Shown here: positions 8,073 to 15,879 of the stretch, in pieces
Position numbering within the stretch: the stretch's first letter is position 1
How the letters are laid out: the number at the start of each line of letters is the position of its first letter
DNA from: Solidesulfovibrio magneticus
GTDB lineage: Bacteria > Desulfobacterota > Desulfovibrionia > Desulfovibrionales > Desulfovibrionaceae
NCBI GenBank assembly: GCA_002482565.1
Contig: DLGG01000046.1
Span: 1-32,189 of the forward strand
Direction of reading: 5' to 3'
DNA: 32,189 nucleotides
Notes under the pieces: model-generated
Told to the model about the DNA's origin: nothing
Seen by the model: only the letters and a program-made list of their open reading frames with translations
Database searches by the model: none
Made by a program: the position numbers and the translations under genes

Positions 8073-9311
<1,239 letters not shown>

Positions 9312-9341
9312 CGTTAGGCGATTCGGGCGGCCTTGGGCCGC

Positions 9342-9386
9342 AAAAAACGCCGGGAGGGGCCACCTTCCCGGCGTTTTGTTTTTTTT
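9342..9386 (+). terminator. Bidirectional Rho-independent terminator after glyA
   Basis: The stem AAAACGCCGGGAGG / CCTTCCCGGCGTTTT is followed on the plus strand by GTTTTTTTTTT. Read on the minus strand it ends in TTTTTTG, so it can also stop transcription from the other side. It separates the fab-glyA operon from the convergent CCG-domain gene. Confidence 0.9.
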
Positions 9387-9399
9387 GGGAGGGGAGGAG

Positions 9400-9459
9400 G
9401 CCTCCGGCGGCCGGGGGGATGATCCCCCCGGCCCCCTGCAACGGGAAAGGAAAAGGGGT
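9400..9459 (+). repeat. Dispersed 3'-end palindromic element, copy 3 (GATGATC core)
   Basis: It has the shared left arm CCTCCGGCGGCC, the hairpin CCGGGGGGAT-G-ATCCCCCCGG (9411-9431), then CCCCCTGCAACGGGAAAGG. The core is of the GATGATC type, like the copy at 23191, and it follows the glyA terminator. Confidence 0.75.
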
Positions 9460-9487
9460 TGGCCGGCGTTTCGCGTAGAACGCGACC

Positions 9488-10354
9488 CTAGATCGCCACG
9501 TCGCCGTCCAGGCAGCGGCGCAGCAGCTCGGGATAGCTCCACACCGGCAACACGCCCTCGCCGGCCGGGCGCAACGCCGGATTGCAGCCCGAGCAGGCGC
9601 ACACCAGCGCCGTCGCGCCGGTTTCTTGGGCCGCGCTGATGATGCCGCCCGCCTGGGTCTTGCAGCATTTGTTGGCCGGCAGGTCGACCACGGTCAGCCC
9701 CTCCACGCTGTCCAGAAAACGGCGGTAGCGGCCCCAGTCGAAACGCGTCGTGGGGTACTGGCTGCGGGTGGAGGTGTGGCAGCCCTCGAAATAGGCCACG
9801 GTCACGGGCGGCATGGTCAGCCTGCGGCCGGCGGCCTCAAGGGCGTCGAGCAGGGCGTCGTTGACATAGATGCCGGGCAAGCCCTCGCCTTGTTGGTCGT
9901 TGGCCAGGGCCACGTGGGCGCAGCCGGAGCAGCAAAAGACCTGCCGTTTGCCGCCCTTGGCCGCTGCCTTGGCGGCGTTGGCAGCCAGCCAGCCGCGAAT
10001 CTTCGTCTCGACCTCGGCCCGGCGCTGCCCGGCCTGGTGCAGCAGGGGCAGACCGCAGCAGTCCTCGGCCGTAAGCCAAGTGTGGGCCACGCCCAGACGC
10101 TTGAAGAGCGCCACGACGTCCTTGACGATGTAGGGCGTGCTGAAGGGGCGGTAGCAGCCGAAGAAGAGCACCTCGTCGCCGGTGGGCGCAGGCTGGCCCA
10201 GGCCCAGGGCGGCCAAGACCTGATTTCGCGCGACGCGCGCCGTGGCGTGGCTGCCCCAGGCGTCCACGGCGGCAAGCTGCTGGTCGAGGTCGCGGCCGTC
10301 GGCCCCGGTCAGCACCCAGGCGGCGACTTTTTTCGGACGGATTTCCTGCGTCAT
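9488..10354 (-). CDS. HdrB-like protein with two CCG iron-sulfur domains
   Basis: This 288-residue soluble protein has two cysteine-rich CCG modules like those of heterodisulfide reductase subunit B and related proteins. Module 1 uses C67, C99-C100-G101 and C142-S-G-C145. Module 2 uses C192, C230-C231-K232 and C254-S-G-C257. In HdrB such modules bind noncubane [4Fe-4S] clusters that handle disulfide or thiol redox chemistry. In the second module the glycine of CCG is lysine. I chose the ATG at 10354 because AGGAG lies nine bases upstream; a longer frame would overlap the MazF gene. No HdrA, HdrC or flavoprotein gene is adjacent, so the redox partner is unknown. Confidence 0.75.
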   Translation of the reverse strand: MTQEIRPKKVAAWVLTGADGRDLDQQLAAVDAWGSHATARVARNQVLAALGLGQPAPTGDEVLFFGCYRPFSTPYIVKDVVALFKRLGVAHTWLTAEDCCGLPLLHQAGQRRAEVETKIRGWLAANAAKAAAKGGKRQVFCCSGCAHVALANDQQGEGLPGIYVNDALLDALEAAGRRLTMPPVTVAYFEGCHTSTRSQYPTTRFDWGRYRRFLDSVEGLTVVDLPANKCCKTQAGGIISAAQETGATALVCACSGCNPALRPAGEGVLPVWSYPELLRRCLDGDVAI

Positions 10355-10466
10355 GGCGTACGTCTCCTGCGGGAAATGGGCGGCGCGTCGAAAGGGCACG
10401 CCGGTTGGTTGGATGCTGCTGCGGTTGCTGGCGGGAATGATCTCCCGGCCGGCAAGGGCGTAGCTG

Positions 10467-10793
10467 TCAGGCGATCCCCAAAAAGACCGAAAGCGCGCGG
10501 GTGATTTCCAGCATCGTGTTGTCGTCAAGCCGGCCAAAGGGCGCGCCGACCTTGTCGCGTGGTACGGTATGGGTCTTGTCGATCATGACTTGGGAGGGTT
10601 TGCGCAGCCCGTTGTCCACGTTCGCGGCGACATCGAAACGCAGCAAGGGCGCGCCCTCCACGAGGTGCCCGGTAATGGGCAGCAGCGTCACCGAAGCGTG
10701 CTCGGCAAACAGATCGGACTGGATGACCAGGGCCGGGCGCGGCTTGCCGTAGTCGCCGGCCAGGGAAACGGTCACCACGTCGCCGCGCTTCAT
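10467..10793 (-). CDS. MazF/PemK-type endoribonuclease toxin
   Basis: The 108-residue protein begins MKRGDVVTVSLAGDYGKPRPALVIQ, the standard MazF fold start with R19 in KPRPALV, and continues with LLPIT and the SQVMIDKTHTVPRDKVG strand region carrying the conserved threonine. MazF toxins are sequence-specific mRNA interferases. Its ATG overlaps the stop of the upstream antitoxin gene (ATGA), which fixes both the start and the co-translation. It is downstream of its antitoxin on the minus strand. The toxin looks complete. Confidence 0.88.
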   Translation of the reverse strand: MKRGDVVTVSLAGDYGKPRPALVIQSDLFAEHASVTLLPITGHLVEGAPLLRFDVAANVDNGLRKPSQVMIDKTHTVPRDKVGAPFGRLDDNTMLEITRALSVFLGIA

Positions 10794-11002
10794 TCCCAAC
10801 CGTCGATGGTCGCGGCGGCCTGGGCGGCAAAATCCAGATGCTCTGTTTCGTGGGGATCGCTGCTCGCCAACTGGGATTGCCGCCGGCACTCGGCGGCGAA
10901 ACCGGGCCGGCGCGTGTCGGGAACCCATATCTGCAGCGGCCGCAGTCCCTGCTCGCGCAATCTGGCCCGGTACCGTTCCTGCTTGGTGCGAGGGGCTTGC
11001 AT
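10790..11002 (-). CDS. MazE-like (DUF3018) antitoxin
   Basis: A 70-residue basic-then-acidic protein starting MQAPRTKQERYRARLREQGL, followed by RPLQIWVPDTRRPGFAAE. This matches the DUF3018 antitoxin family that accompanies MazF. The N-terminal part probably binds DNA, and the acidic C-terminal tail (ETEHLDFAAQAAATIDGWE) would mask the toxin. AAAAGGAGTT lies at correct distance before the ATG. A TTGACT box about 45 bases upstream on the minus strand (11044-11049) may be the -35 element of its promoter, but no clear -10 was seen. Confidence 0.82.
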   Translation of the reverse strand: MQAPRTKQERYRARLREQGLRPLQIWVPDTRRPGFAAECRRQSQLASSDPHETEHLDFAAQAAATIDGWE

Positions 11003-11096
11003 GGGGAACTCCTTTTTGGAGAAGGTAACATGCGACCCGGCAAAGTCAACACAGCGTCGGAAGCGCCTGGGCCAACGCGGCGATGCGCCGTGAAAT

Positions 11097-11510
11097 TCAG
11101 CCCGCGACTGCCTCTTCATGCTGCCTGCGGTTGTCCAGAACACGGTCCAGATTGGTTTCGATCCAGTCTTTGAGAGCGGCCACATGCCGCGCGACCTCAT
11201 GGCCCATGGGGGTGAGGCTGTACTCCACGAACGGGGGCACCACGGGATAGGACACGCGACGTACGAAACCGTCCTCCACCAGGGCCTTGAGGCTTTGGGC
11301 CAACATCTTCTCGCTGACCCCGCCCATTCTGCGCCGCAGTTCGCTGAACCGATGCGTCCCGTCGAGCAACGAGACCAGGATGAGCACGCCCCACCGACTG
11401 CTCACATGGGTGAGAATTTCCCTGGAAGGGCATGGAATCGCAAAGACATCCCCCCTGACGAGCCGTGCGCTCGGGGCATCCGTCTCGGCTGAAGGCGGCG
11501 GCGTTTTCAT
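11097..11510 (-). CDS. HxlR-family regulator, QorR-like
   Basis: This 137-residue winged-helix protein has the HxlR pattern: a conserved cysteine in CPSREILTHVSSRWGVLIL, the recognition region FSELRRRMGGVSEKMLAQSLKALVEDGFV and the wing VPPFVEYSLTPMG. It is transcribed away from qorB, as qorR (ytfH) is from qorB (ytfG) in E. coli, where the regulator represses the reductase in a redox-responsive way. The shared 101-base gap carries a candidate operator. The cysteine in the N-terminal region is the likely redox-sensing residue by family analogy. AAGGAA precedes the ATG. Confidence 0.85.
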   Translation of the reverse strand: MKTPPPSAETDAPSARLVRGDVFAIPCPSREILTHVSSRWGVLILVSLLDGTHRFSELRRRMGGVSEKMLAQSLKALVEDGFVRRVSYPVVPPFVEYSLTPMGHEVARHVAALKDWIETNLDRVLDNRRQHEEAVAG

Positions 11511-11519
11511 GGTTTTCCT

Positions 11520-11569
11520 TACTTACTTTTTTGTGTGTACTTCCTCATCGAAAGCAAGGTGCATATAGG
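11520..11569 (+). promoter_or_regulatory. qorR/qorB divergent control region: candidate operator and -10 box
   Basis: An imperfect inverted repeat, TACTTAC (11520-11526) and GTGTGTA (11533-11539), matches at five of seven positions and lies in an AT-rich tract typical of HxlR sites. TATAGG (11564-11569) is a reasonable -10 for qorB. No good -35 is seen. The position between two divergent genes supports regulation of both. Confidence 0.4.
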
Positions 11570-11611
11570 GTTTGCATCTCGATTCGCAACCCCTCAGCCT
11601 GGAGCAATACC

Positions 11612-12466
11612 ATGATCGCCATCACTGGAGCCACCGGCCAACTCGGCCGCCTCGTCATCGCGAAATTGTTGGAGTCCGTACCCGCAAACGAACTGGTTGC
11701 CGTGGCGCGCACTCCGGACAAGGCTGCCGATCTGGCCGCCCTTGGCCTGCAGGTGCGCAGAGGCGACTACACCCAGCCCGAGACGCTCGCCGACGCCTTG
11801 GCCGGAGTGGACAAGCTGTTGCTTATTTCCTCAAGCGAGGTCGGCCAGCGTGTCGCCCAGCACGCCAACGCCATCGCGGCAGCCAAGTCCGCGGGAGTGA
11901 AACTGCTGGCCTATACCAGCATCCTTCATGCGGACTCCACGCCTCTGGGGCTTGGTGACGAACATCGCCAGACCGAAGCCATCCTTGCCCAGTCCGGCCT
12001 GCCGTTCGTGCTGCTGCGCAATGGTTGGTACACGGAGAATTATGCCGCGAGCATTCCGGCCGCCTTGACGTACGGGGTGCTCTTGGGCAGCGCCGGCGAG
12101 GGCCGCATCGCGTCCGCGGCAAGAGCGGATTACGCCGCTGCGGCGGCAGCCGTGCTGCTCAAGGACGATCAGGCTGGGAAGATCTACGAACTGGCCGGAG
12201 ACGCCTCGTACACCCTCAGCGAATTCGCTGCGGAAATCGCCAGACAGTCCGGCAAGCCCGTGGCCTATCAGGACATGGGGCCTGCTGATTTCGCTGCCGC
12301 CCTTAAACAGGCCGGTCTGCCCGAAGGGTTGGCCGATCTGCTGGCCGATTCCGACGCGGGCGCGTCCCAGGGAGGCCTTTTTGACGACAGCCGCACCCTG
12401 TCCTCGCTCATCGGCCGTCCAACCACGCCCATGTCCGAGGTGGTCAGGAAGGCCCTGGCGGCCTGA
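11612..12466 (+). CDS. qorB: NAD(P)H:quinone oxidoreductase, QorB/NmrA family
   Basis: The 284-residue protein closely resembles E. coli QorB (YtfG) along its whole length: MIAITGATGQLG with the dinucleotide loop at 6-12, KLLLISSSEVGQR, LLAYTSILHAD, FVLLRNGWYTENY, KIYELAGD and the C-terminal LADLLADSDAGASQGGLFDD. The family reduces quinones or related electrophiles with NAD(P)H in the cytoplasm. The ATG at 11612 gives the family N-terminus and has GGAG at 11601. It forms a divergent pair with an HxlR regulator. The conserved gene pair suggests arrival as a unit, possibly by transfer. Confidence 0.92.
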   Translation: MIAITGATGQLGRLVIAKLLESVPANELVAVARTPDKAADLAALGLQVRRGDYTQPETLADALAGVDKLLLISSSEVGQRVAQHANAIAAAKSAGVKLLAYTSILHADSTPLGLGDEHRQTEAILAQSGLPFVLLRNGWYTENYAASIPAALTYGVLLGSAGEGRIASAARADYAAAAAAVLLKDDQAGKIYELAGDASYTLSEFAAEIARQSGKPVAYQDMGPADFAAALKQAGLPEGLADLLADSDAGASQGGLFDDSRTLSSLIGRPTTPMSEVVRKALAA

Positions 12467-12484
12467 CCGGCTTGCATCCGACAG

Positions 12485-12511
12485 ACCGCCGGACGTTGTC
12501 ACCGGCGGTTT
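12485..12511 (+). terminator. Weak hairpin terminator after qorB
   Basis: ACCGCCGG (12485-12492) pairs with CCGGCGGT (12502-12509), followed by only TTTAG. It lies 18 bases after the qorB stop. The poor T-run makes efficiency doubtful. Confidence 0.5.
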
Positions 12512-12535
12512 AGAAATTGCGGAGCGGTCCCATAA

Positions 12536-12583
12536 TACAAAACGCCGCCGCGCCGTGGGAGAACCCGCCACGGCGCGGCGGCG
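12536..12583 (-). terminator. Strong terminator of the glycine-rich protein gene
   Basis: A 16-bp perfect stem (12543-12558 with 12568-12583, CGCCGCCGCGCCGTGG arm) is followed on the minus strand by TTTTGTATTATG. It is 22 bases beyond the stop at 12605 and faces the qorB terminator. Confidence 0.85.
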
Positions 12584-12604
12584 CAAGCATCAGCCGGCGG
12601 TAAA

Positions 12605-12883
12605 CTACTTCGTCCAGGGGCTGCCGAAACCCGTGCCGTTCTGGGGCATGGGCAGGCTGCCGTCGCCGTAGCCAAGGCCCAGGCCAAGCCCCAGGCCCGT
12701 AGCGCCCTGCCCCGGGCCGCCCGCGCCGCCCAGGCACGTGCCGCAGGCCAGGCCGCCGAGACCGGGCGCGTCGGCCTCGCCGTCCATCCACCAGGAACCG
12801 GTCCCGTCGCCAAAGGCCGCCATGGCCTGCCCGCCACAGAGCAACGCCGCCGCCAGAAACAATCCTGCCGCAATCGTTTTCAT
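12605..12883 (-). CDS. Small glycine-rich secreted protein
   Basis: I do not recognise this 92-residue protein. It has a clear signal peptide (MKTIAAGLFLAAALLCGGQAMA, likely cut after residue 22). The mature part of about 70 residues is rich in Gly with a WW pair, a CGTC motif (C47, C50) and a GLGLGLGLGYG tract (about 63-72). This low-complexity make-up suits a small cell-surface or periplasmic structural protein, but no function can be claimed. GGAGGAC at 12887-12893 fixes the start. The gene is alone, with its own terminator and a very good sigma54 promoter match upstream, so expression is probably conditional and activator-dependent. Confidence 0.7.
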   Translation of the reverse strand: MKTIAAGLFLAAALLCGGQAMAAFGDGTGSWWMDGEADAPGLGGLACGTCLGGAGGPGQGATGLGLGLGLGYGDGSLPMPQNGTGFGSPWTK

Positions 12884-12918
12884 CGTGTCCTCCAGAAAGT
12901 CAGAATGACAACCCTGAA

Positions 12919-12934
12919 GCATAGGCCGAGCCAA
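12919..12934 (-). promoter_or_regulatory. Sigma54 (-24/-12) promoter of the glycine-rich protein gene
   Basis: On the minus strand TTGGCTCGGCCTATGC matches the TTGGCACG-N4-TTGC consensus at all but two positions. The GG (12932-12931) and GC (12920-12919) have the required ten-base spacing. The start codon lies 35 bases downstream, leaving room for a short leader and the GGAGGAC ribosome binding site. A small inverted repeat CTCCT-N8-AGGAG (12943-12960) lies just upstream. Confidence 0.7.
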
Positions 12935-13148
12935 TGCCATATCTCCTTAGATGACAGGAGGATGCATTTTCAGGCGGTTGCGGCCTGGATAAAAACCATA
13001 CAGATTTGCCCGGCTGGCCGGCAGTTTTGTTTACACTGTATACCGAAAAGCCAGATAGCCTAGCGCAACACTCGGAATTGAAACGGAAAAAAGCGAGAAA
13101 AGCGAGATAACAACGGCCAGGCCGACACCTCGCACCGCCGCTGGCGGG
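12935..13148. other. Non-coding stretch upstream of the sigma54 promoter
   Basis: No credible gene is seen. The stretch is less GC-rich than its surroundings and contains TTTGCCCGGCTGGCCGGCA (from 13004), a loose relative of the CGGCAA/TTGCCG palindromes near 20950, at a distance suited to an activator site. A CCGCC-gct-GGCGG hairpin (about 13136-13148) directly follows the kinase stop and may be a weak terminator on the minus strand. Confidence 0.35.
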
Positions 13149-14234
13149 TCAGGCCAGGGGAAACCGGGCGATGAAGCGGCAACCGCCCTGGGCGGGGTGT
13201 TCGTAGGCGATGTCGCCGCCCAGGCTGCGGGCCACGCCGCGCGCGGCGGCCAGCCCCAGGCCGCTGTGGGCCTTGGAATCGCGGGTGGAGAAAAACGGCT
13301 CGAAAATACGCGGGGCGATGGCTTCGTCAATGCCCGGACCGTCGTCGCTGACCGTGAGCACGAACTCCCCGGCGTCGACCACGGCTTCCACCCGCACCGT
13401 GCCCGGACCGCCGGCCATGGCGTCCAGGGCGTTGTCCACGAGCGCCGAGCAGACGAGGTCAAAGGCGGCCGGAGCAAAGCGCACCAGCAGATCGGCCGGC
13501 ACGGCGTTGTCCCCGCCAAGGCCCAGGGAGGCCATGCGGCCGGTTCGGTCGTCGAACACGGCCTGGGCCGCGCTTTTGACCGGCAATTCGATGGGACGCG
13601 GGTCGAAGCGGCCGCCGCACTTGAGCAGATCGAGCATCACGGCTTTGATGCGCGCGCCCTGGGCCGTGATCTGGCGGGCCGACTGGCGGATCTCGGCCGC
13701 CGTGCCGGCCGCCTCGGGCGGCAGGTCGTCGCACAGGTCGTCGATCCAGCCGGCCAGGGTGGTCATGACGTTGACCGGGTTGTTGATCTCGTGGGCCGCG
13801 CCCTCGGCCACCCGCCCCAGGCCGGCCAGACGCTCCACCTCAATCACGCGCGCCGCCTCGGCCCGGTCGAGCTTGCGGCCGTAGGCCCGGTGCAGGGCGG
13901 CCACAAGCTCGTCAAAGGCGATGCTCTTGGACAGGTAGTCGGCCGCGCCAAGCTTCATGCCGGCCACAGCCGACTCCACACCGGCCTGGCCGGTAAGCAT
14001 CAGCGCCTCGCCGGCAAAGCCGGCCCGCTTGAGATCGGCCAGGACCTCGACGCCGCTTTTGCCGGGCAGGTTGACGTCCAGGAGCACCAGGTCCGGCGGG
14101 GTTTCGGCGGCCGAGGCCAGGGCCTCGTCCCCGTCGGCGGCGACGGCGACGATGAAGTCGCGGCCCGAGAGCCGCTGCGCCAAAAGCGAGGCGTACAGCG
14201 GCTCGTCGTCAACGAGCAGGACGGATATCGGCAT
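13149..14234 (-). CDS. Receiver-histidine kinase hybrid (REC then kinase)
   Basis: A cytoplasmic 361-residue protein with the receiver first. REC spans about 1-120, with acidic pocket DDE and phosphoacceptor D53 in LLDVNLPGKSG. A DHp domain follows with H148 in AAHEINNPVNV, then an HATPase_c domain with N268 (LVDNALDA), DDGPGI (297-302) and GLGLAAARG. All catalytic motifs are present. With no sensor or membrane region, kinase activity is presumably set by phosphorylation of its own receiver. The ATG at 14234 follows GGGAGGGG; an ATG six codons earlier would put this sequence inside the gene. It is last in the signalling operon, after an intercistronic hairpin. Confidence 0.88.
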   Translation of the reverse strand: MPISVLLVDDEPLYASLLAQRLSGRDFIVAVAADGDEALASAAETPPDLVLLDVNLPGKSGVEVLADLKRAGFAGEALMLTGQAGVESAVAGMKLGAADYLSKSIAFDELVAALHRAYGRKLDRAEAARVIEVERLAGLGRVAEGAAHEINNPVNVMTTLAGWIDDLCDDLPPEAAGTAAEIRQSARQITAQGARIKAVMLDLLKCGGRFDPRPIELPVKSAAQAVFDDRTGRMASLGLGGDNAVPADLLVRFAPAAFDLVCSALVDNALDAMAGGPGTVRVEAVVDAGEFVLTVSDDGPGIDEAIAPRIFEPFFSTRDSKAHSGLGLAAARGVARSLGGDIAYEHPAQGGCRFIARFPLA

Positions 14235-14268
14235 GCGCCCCTCCCGGGCCAAGGCCCGCTCCCGCCCG

Positions 14269-14296
14269 GCCCGACCGCGCCGGACGGCGGTCGGGC
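14269..14296 (-). other. Intercistronic hairpin before the last operon gene
   Basis: GCCCGACCGC (14269-14278) and GCGGTCGGGC (14287-14296) form a perfect 10-bp stem with an 8-base loop. There is no T-run on either strand. It may tune expression of the receiver-kinase relative to upstream genes. Confidence 0.5.
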
Positions 14297-14315
14297 GGCA
14301 GGCGTCCCGGCCCGG

Positions 14316-14768
14316 TTATTTCTTGTCCTCGTCCATGATCTGCTGGGCTTCCTCGAACGCGCCGGCCTGGGCGAAGGTGGCCGCCACCATGGCGTCTTCC
14401 ATCTTCTCGCGGTAGGCCTTTTTGACGGTGCCGAGCAGTTCGTCGATCTCCACCGGCTTTTTGTGGTAGTGGAAGGCGCCGAGCTTCTTGGCTTCCTCTT
14501 CGGTGGCGTCGGTGCCGTGGCCGGTGAGGATGATGATGCGCACGTCGGGTTTGGCCGCCCGGACCTTGCGCAGCACTTCCATGCCGTCGATGCCGGGCAT
14601 GCGCAGGTCGAGCACCACGACGTCGGGTTCGTCCGAGGCCACGGCCTCCAGGGCTTCCTCGCCGGAGTAGACCACCCGGGACGGCACGTCGCGCATTTTC
14701 AGGCGCTCGGACAGGGTGTTGACGAAGTTTTCCTCGTCGTCAACCAGCAGCAGCTTGATCTTTTTCAT
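14316..14768 (-). CDS. Single-domain response regulator with C-terminal helix
   Basis: This 150-residue protein is a receiver domain (about 1-120) with acidic pocket DDE (10-12), phosphoacceptor D54 in VVLDLRMPGIDG, switch residue in ILTGHG and the lysine in KKPVE. An acidic helical tail of about 30 residues (EDAMVAATFAQAGAFEEAQQ) follows and carries no DNA-binding motif. It probably acts by protein contacts or as a phosphate shuttle. It begins 12 bases after the phosphotransferase-like gene and has strong similarity in style to the other response regulator of this operon. Confidence 0.88.
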   Translation of the reverse strand: MKKIKLLLVDDEENFVNTLSERLKMRDVPSRVVYSGEEALEAVASDEPDVVVLDLRMPGIDGMEVLRKVRAAKPDVRIIILTGHGTDATEEEAKKLGAFHYHKKPVEIDELLGTVKKAYREKMEDAMVAATFAQAGAFEEAQQIMDEDKK

Positions 14769-14780
14769 GGCAGTCTCCTG

Positions 14781-15491
14781 TTATGAGGCCCCGTCCGCTT
14801 GGGGCGGGCACGAAGCCGGTTGTGTCGTGGGCGATTCCCGAAAAACCAGGGTCAATGTCTTGCCGGGCGCGACATCGGCCCCGGCGGCCCGGGCGGCGTA
14901 GAGGCCGGCGGCCAGGGCTTCGTCGGGGAGCTCCCCTTCCCCGGGGGCCAGGGTCACGGCCAGGGCGTCCCCGTCCGGCCGGCAGGACAGACAAATTTTC
15001 CCGCCCATGGGCAAATGGGGCAGGCAGGCCAGGATCGTCTCCAGGACCGGCCCCAGATAGTCGGCCCGGCGAAGGGTCGGCCAGCACGGGTCGGCCTCGG
15101 CGCTGGGGGCGACCACGGCCGTGATCTTGCGGCGCTTGAGCAGCCGCTCGGCCAGGGCGACAAGGGCGGCCAGGGCCTCGGGCGGCGCCACCGCGCGCCC
15201 CTGCCCGTCCACGCTGTGGGCGGCCAGGGCCAGGGCTTCGGTCAGCCCCACGGCCCGGGCCAGCTGGCCGCGCAACATGGTGGTGAGTTCCACGAAGCGC
15301 TCGCGGTAGGCGAACCCGCCCTTGATGCCGAAGGTGCGGCGCGTGGTTTTGGCGTCGGCGGCCAGGCAGTCGTCCATGAGGCCAAGGGCCTGGTTGAACG
15401 TGGCAAAGACGTTCATGAGGTCATGGCAGGCGGCGGCTGTCAGCGTGCCGAGCAGCCGGCCGTCGGCGCTTGGGGCCTTGGACGCGTCCAT
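14781..15491 (-). CDS. Histidine-phosphotransferase-like / degenerate kinase protein
   Basis: I do not assign this 236-residue protein to a family with certainty. Residues 11-43 form a helix with H23 in AACHDLMNVFATFNQALGLM. This resembles the H-box of ChpT-type histidine phosphotransferases (CHDL) and of some histidine kinases. The C-terminal half has the length of an ATPase-like domain but lacks the N, G1 and G2 boxes, so it is unlikely to bind ATP. Such proteins are dimeric phosphate relays between receivers. Lying between two response-regulator genes, in an operon with two kinases, fits that role. Its ATG shares one base with the preceding stop (TAATG). Confidence 0.6.
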   Translation of the reverse strand: MDASKAPSADGRLLGTLTAAACHDLMNVFATFNQALGLMDDCLAADAKTTRRTFGIKGGFAYRERFVELTTMLRGQLARAVGLTEALALAAHSVDGQGRAVAPPEALAALVALAERLLKRRKITAVVAPSAEADPCWPTLRRADYLGPVLETILACLPHLPMGGKICLSCRPDGDALAVTLAPGEGELPDEALAAGLYAARAAGADVAPGKTLTLVFRESPTTQPASCPPQADGAS

Positions 15492-15874
15492 TACGCCTTG
15501 CCTCCGATAGCGGCGGCCTCGGCGATCTTGCCTAAAAGCGCGTCGAGCTCCAGGGGCTTGAGCAGGTAATCGAAGGCTCCGAGCTTCATGCCTTCCATGC
15601 CGTCGCGGGTGCCGGCCTGGCCGGTCAAGAGGATCACCTGGATCTCCGGGTTGGTGGCCTTGATGTGGCGCAGGATGTCCAGGCCCTTGAGTCCCGGCAT
15701 CATGACGTCCATGACCACCACGTCGGGTTTGTCGGCGGCGATTTCCTTGAGCGCTTCCTCGCCGGAATAGACGCAGCGCACGGTGAGTCCGCGCAGTTCC
15801 ATGCGTTCGGCCAGGGTGGCGGTAAATTCCCGTTCATCGTCCACAAGCAGTATATTGACGTCTTCCATGCGCAT
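15491..15874 (-). CDS. Single-domain response regulator
   Basis: A 127-residue receiver with DDE pocket (12-14), phosphoacceptor D56 in VVMDVMMPGLKG, LLTGQAG switch and LLKPLE lysine, and no output domain. The sequence is close to the receiver of the hybrid kinase in the same operon (both have TGQAG and MKLGA.DYL), which suggests they arose by duplication and may share a phosphodonor. The ATG at 15874 has GAGG ten bases upstream; an ATG two codons later is possible. It is five bases after the Cache kinase and overlaps the next gene. Confidence 0.9.
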   Translation of the reverse strand: MRMEDVNILLVDDEREFTATLAERMELRGLTVRCVYSGEEALKEIAADKPDVVVMDVMMPGLKGLDILRHIKATNPEIQVILLTGQAGTRDGMEGMKLGAFDYLLKPLELDALLGKIAEAAAIGGKA

Positions 15875-15879
15875 GATGG

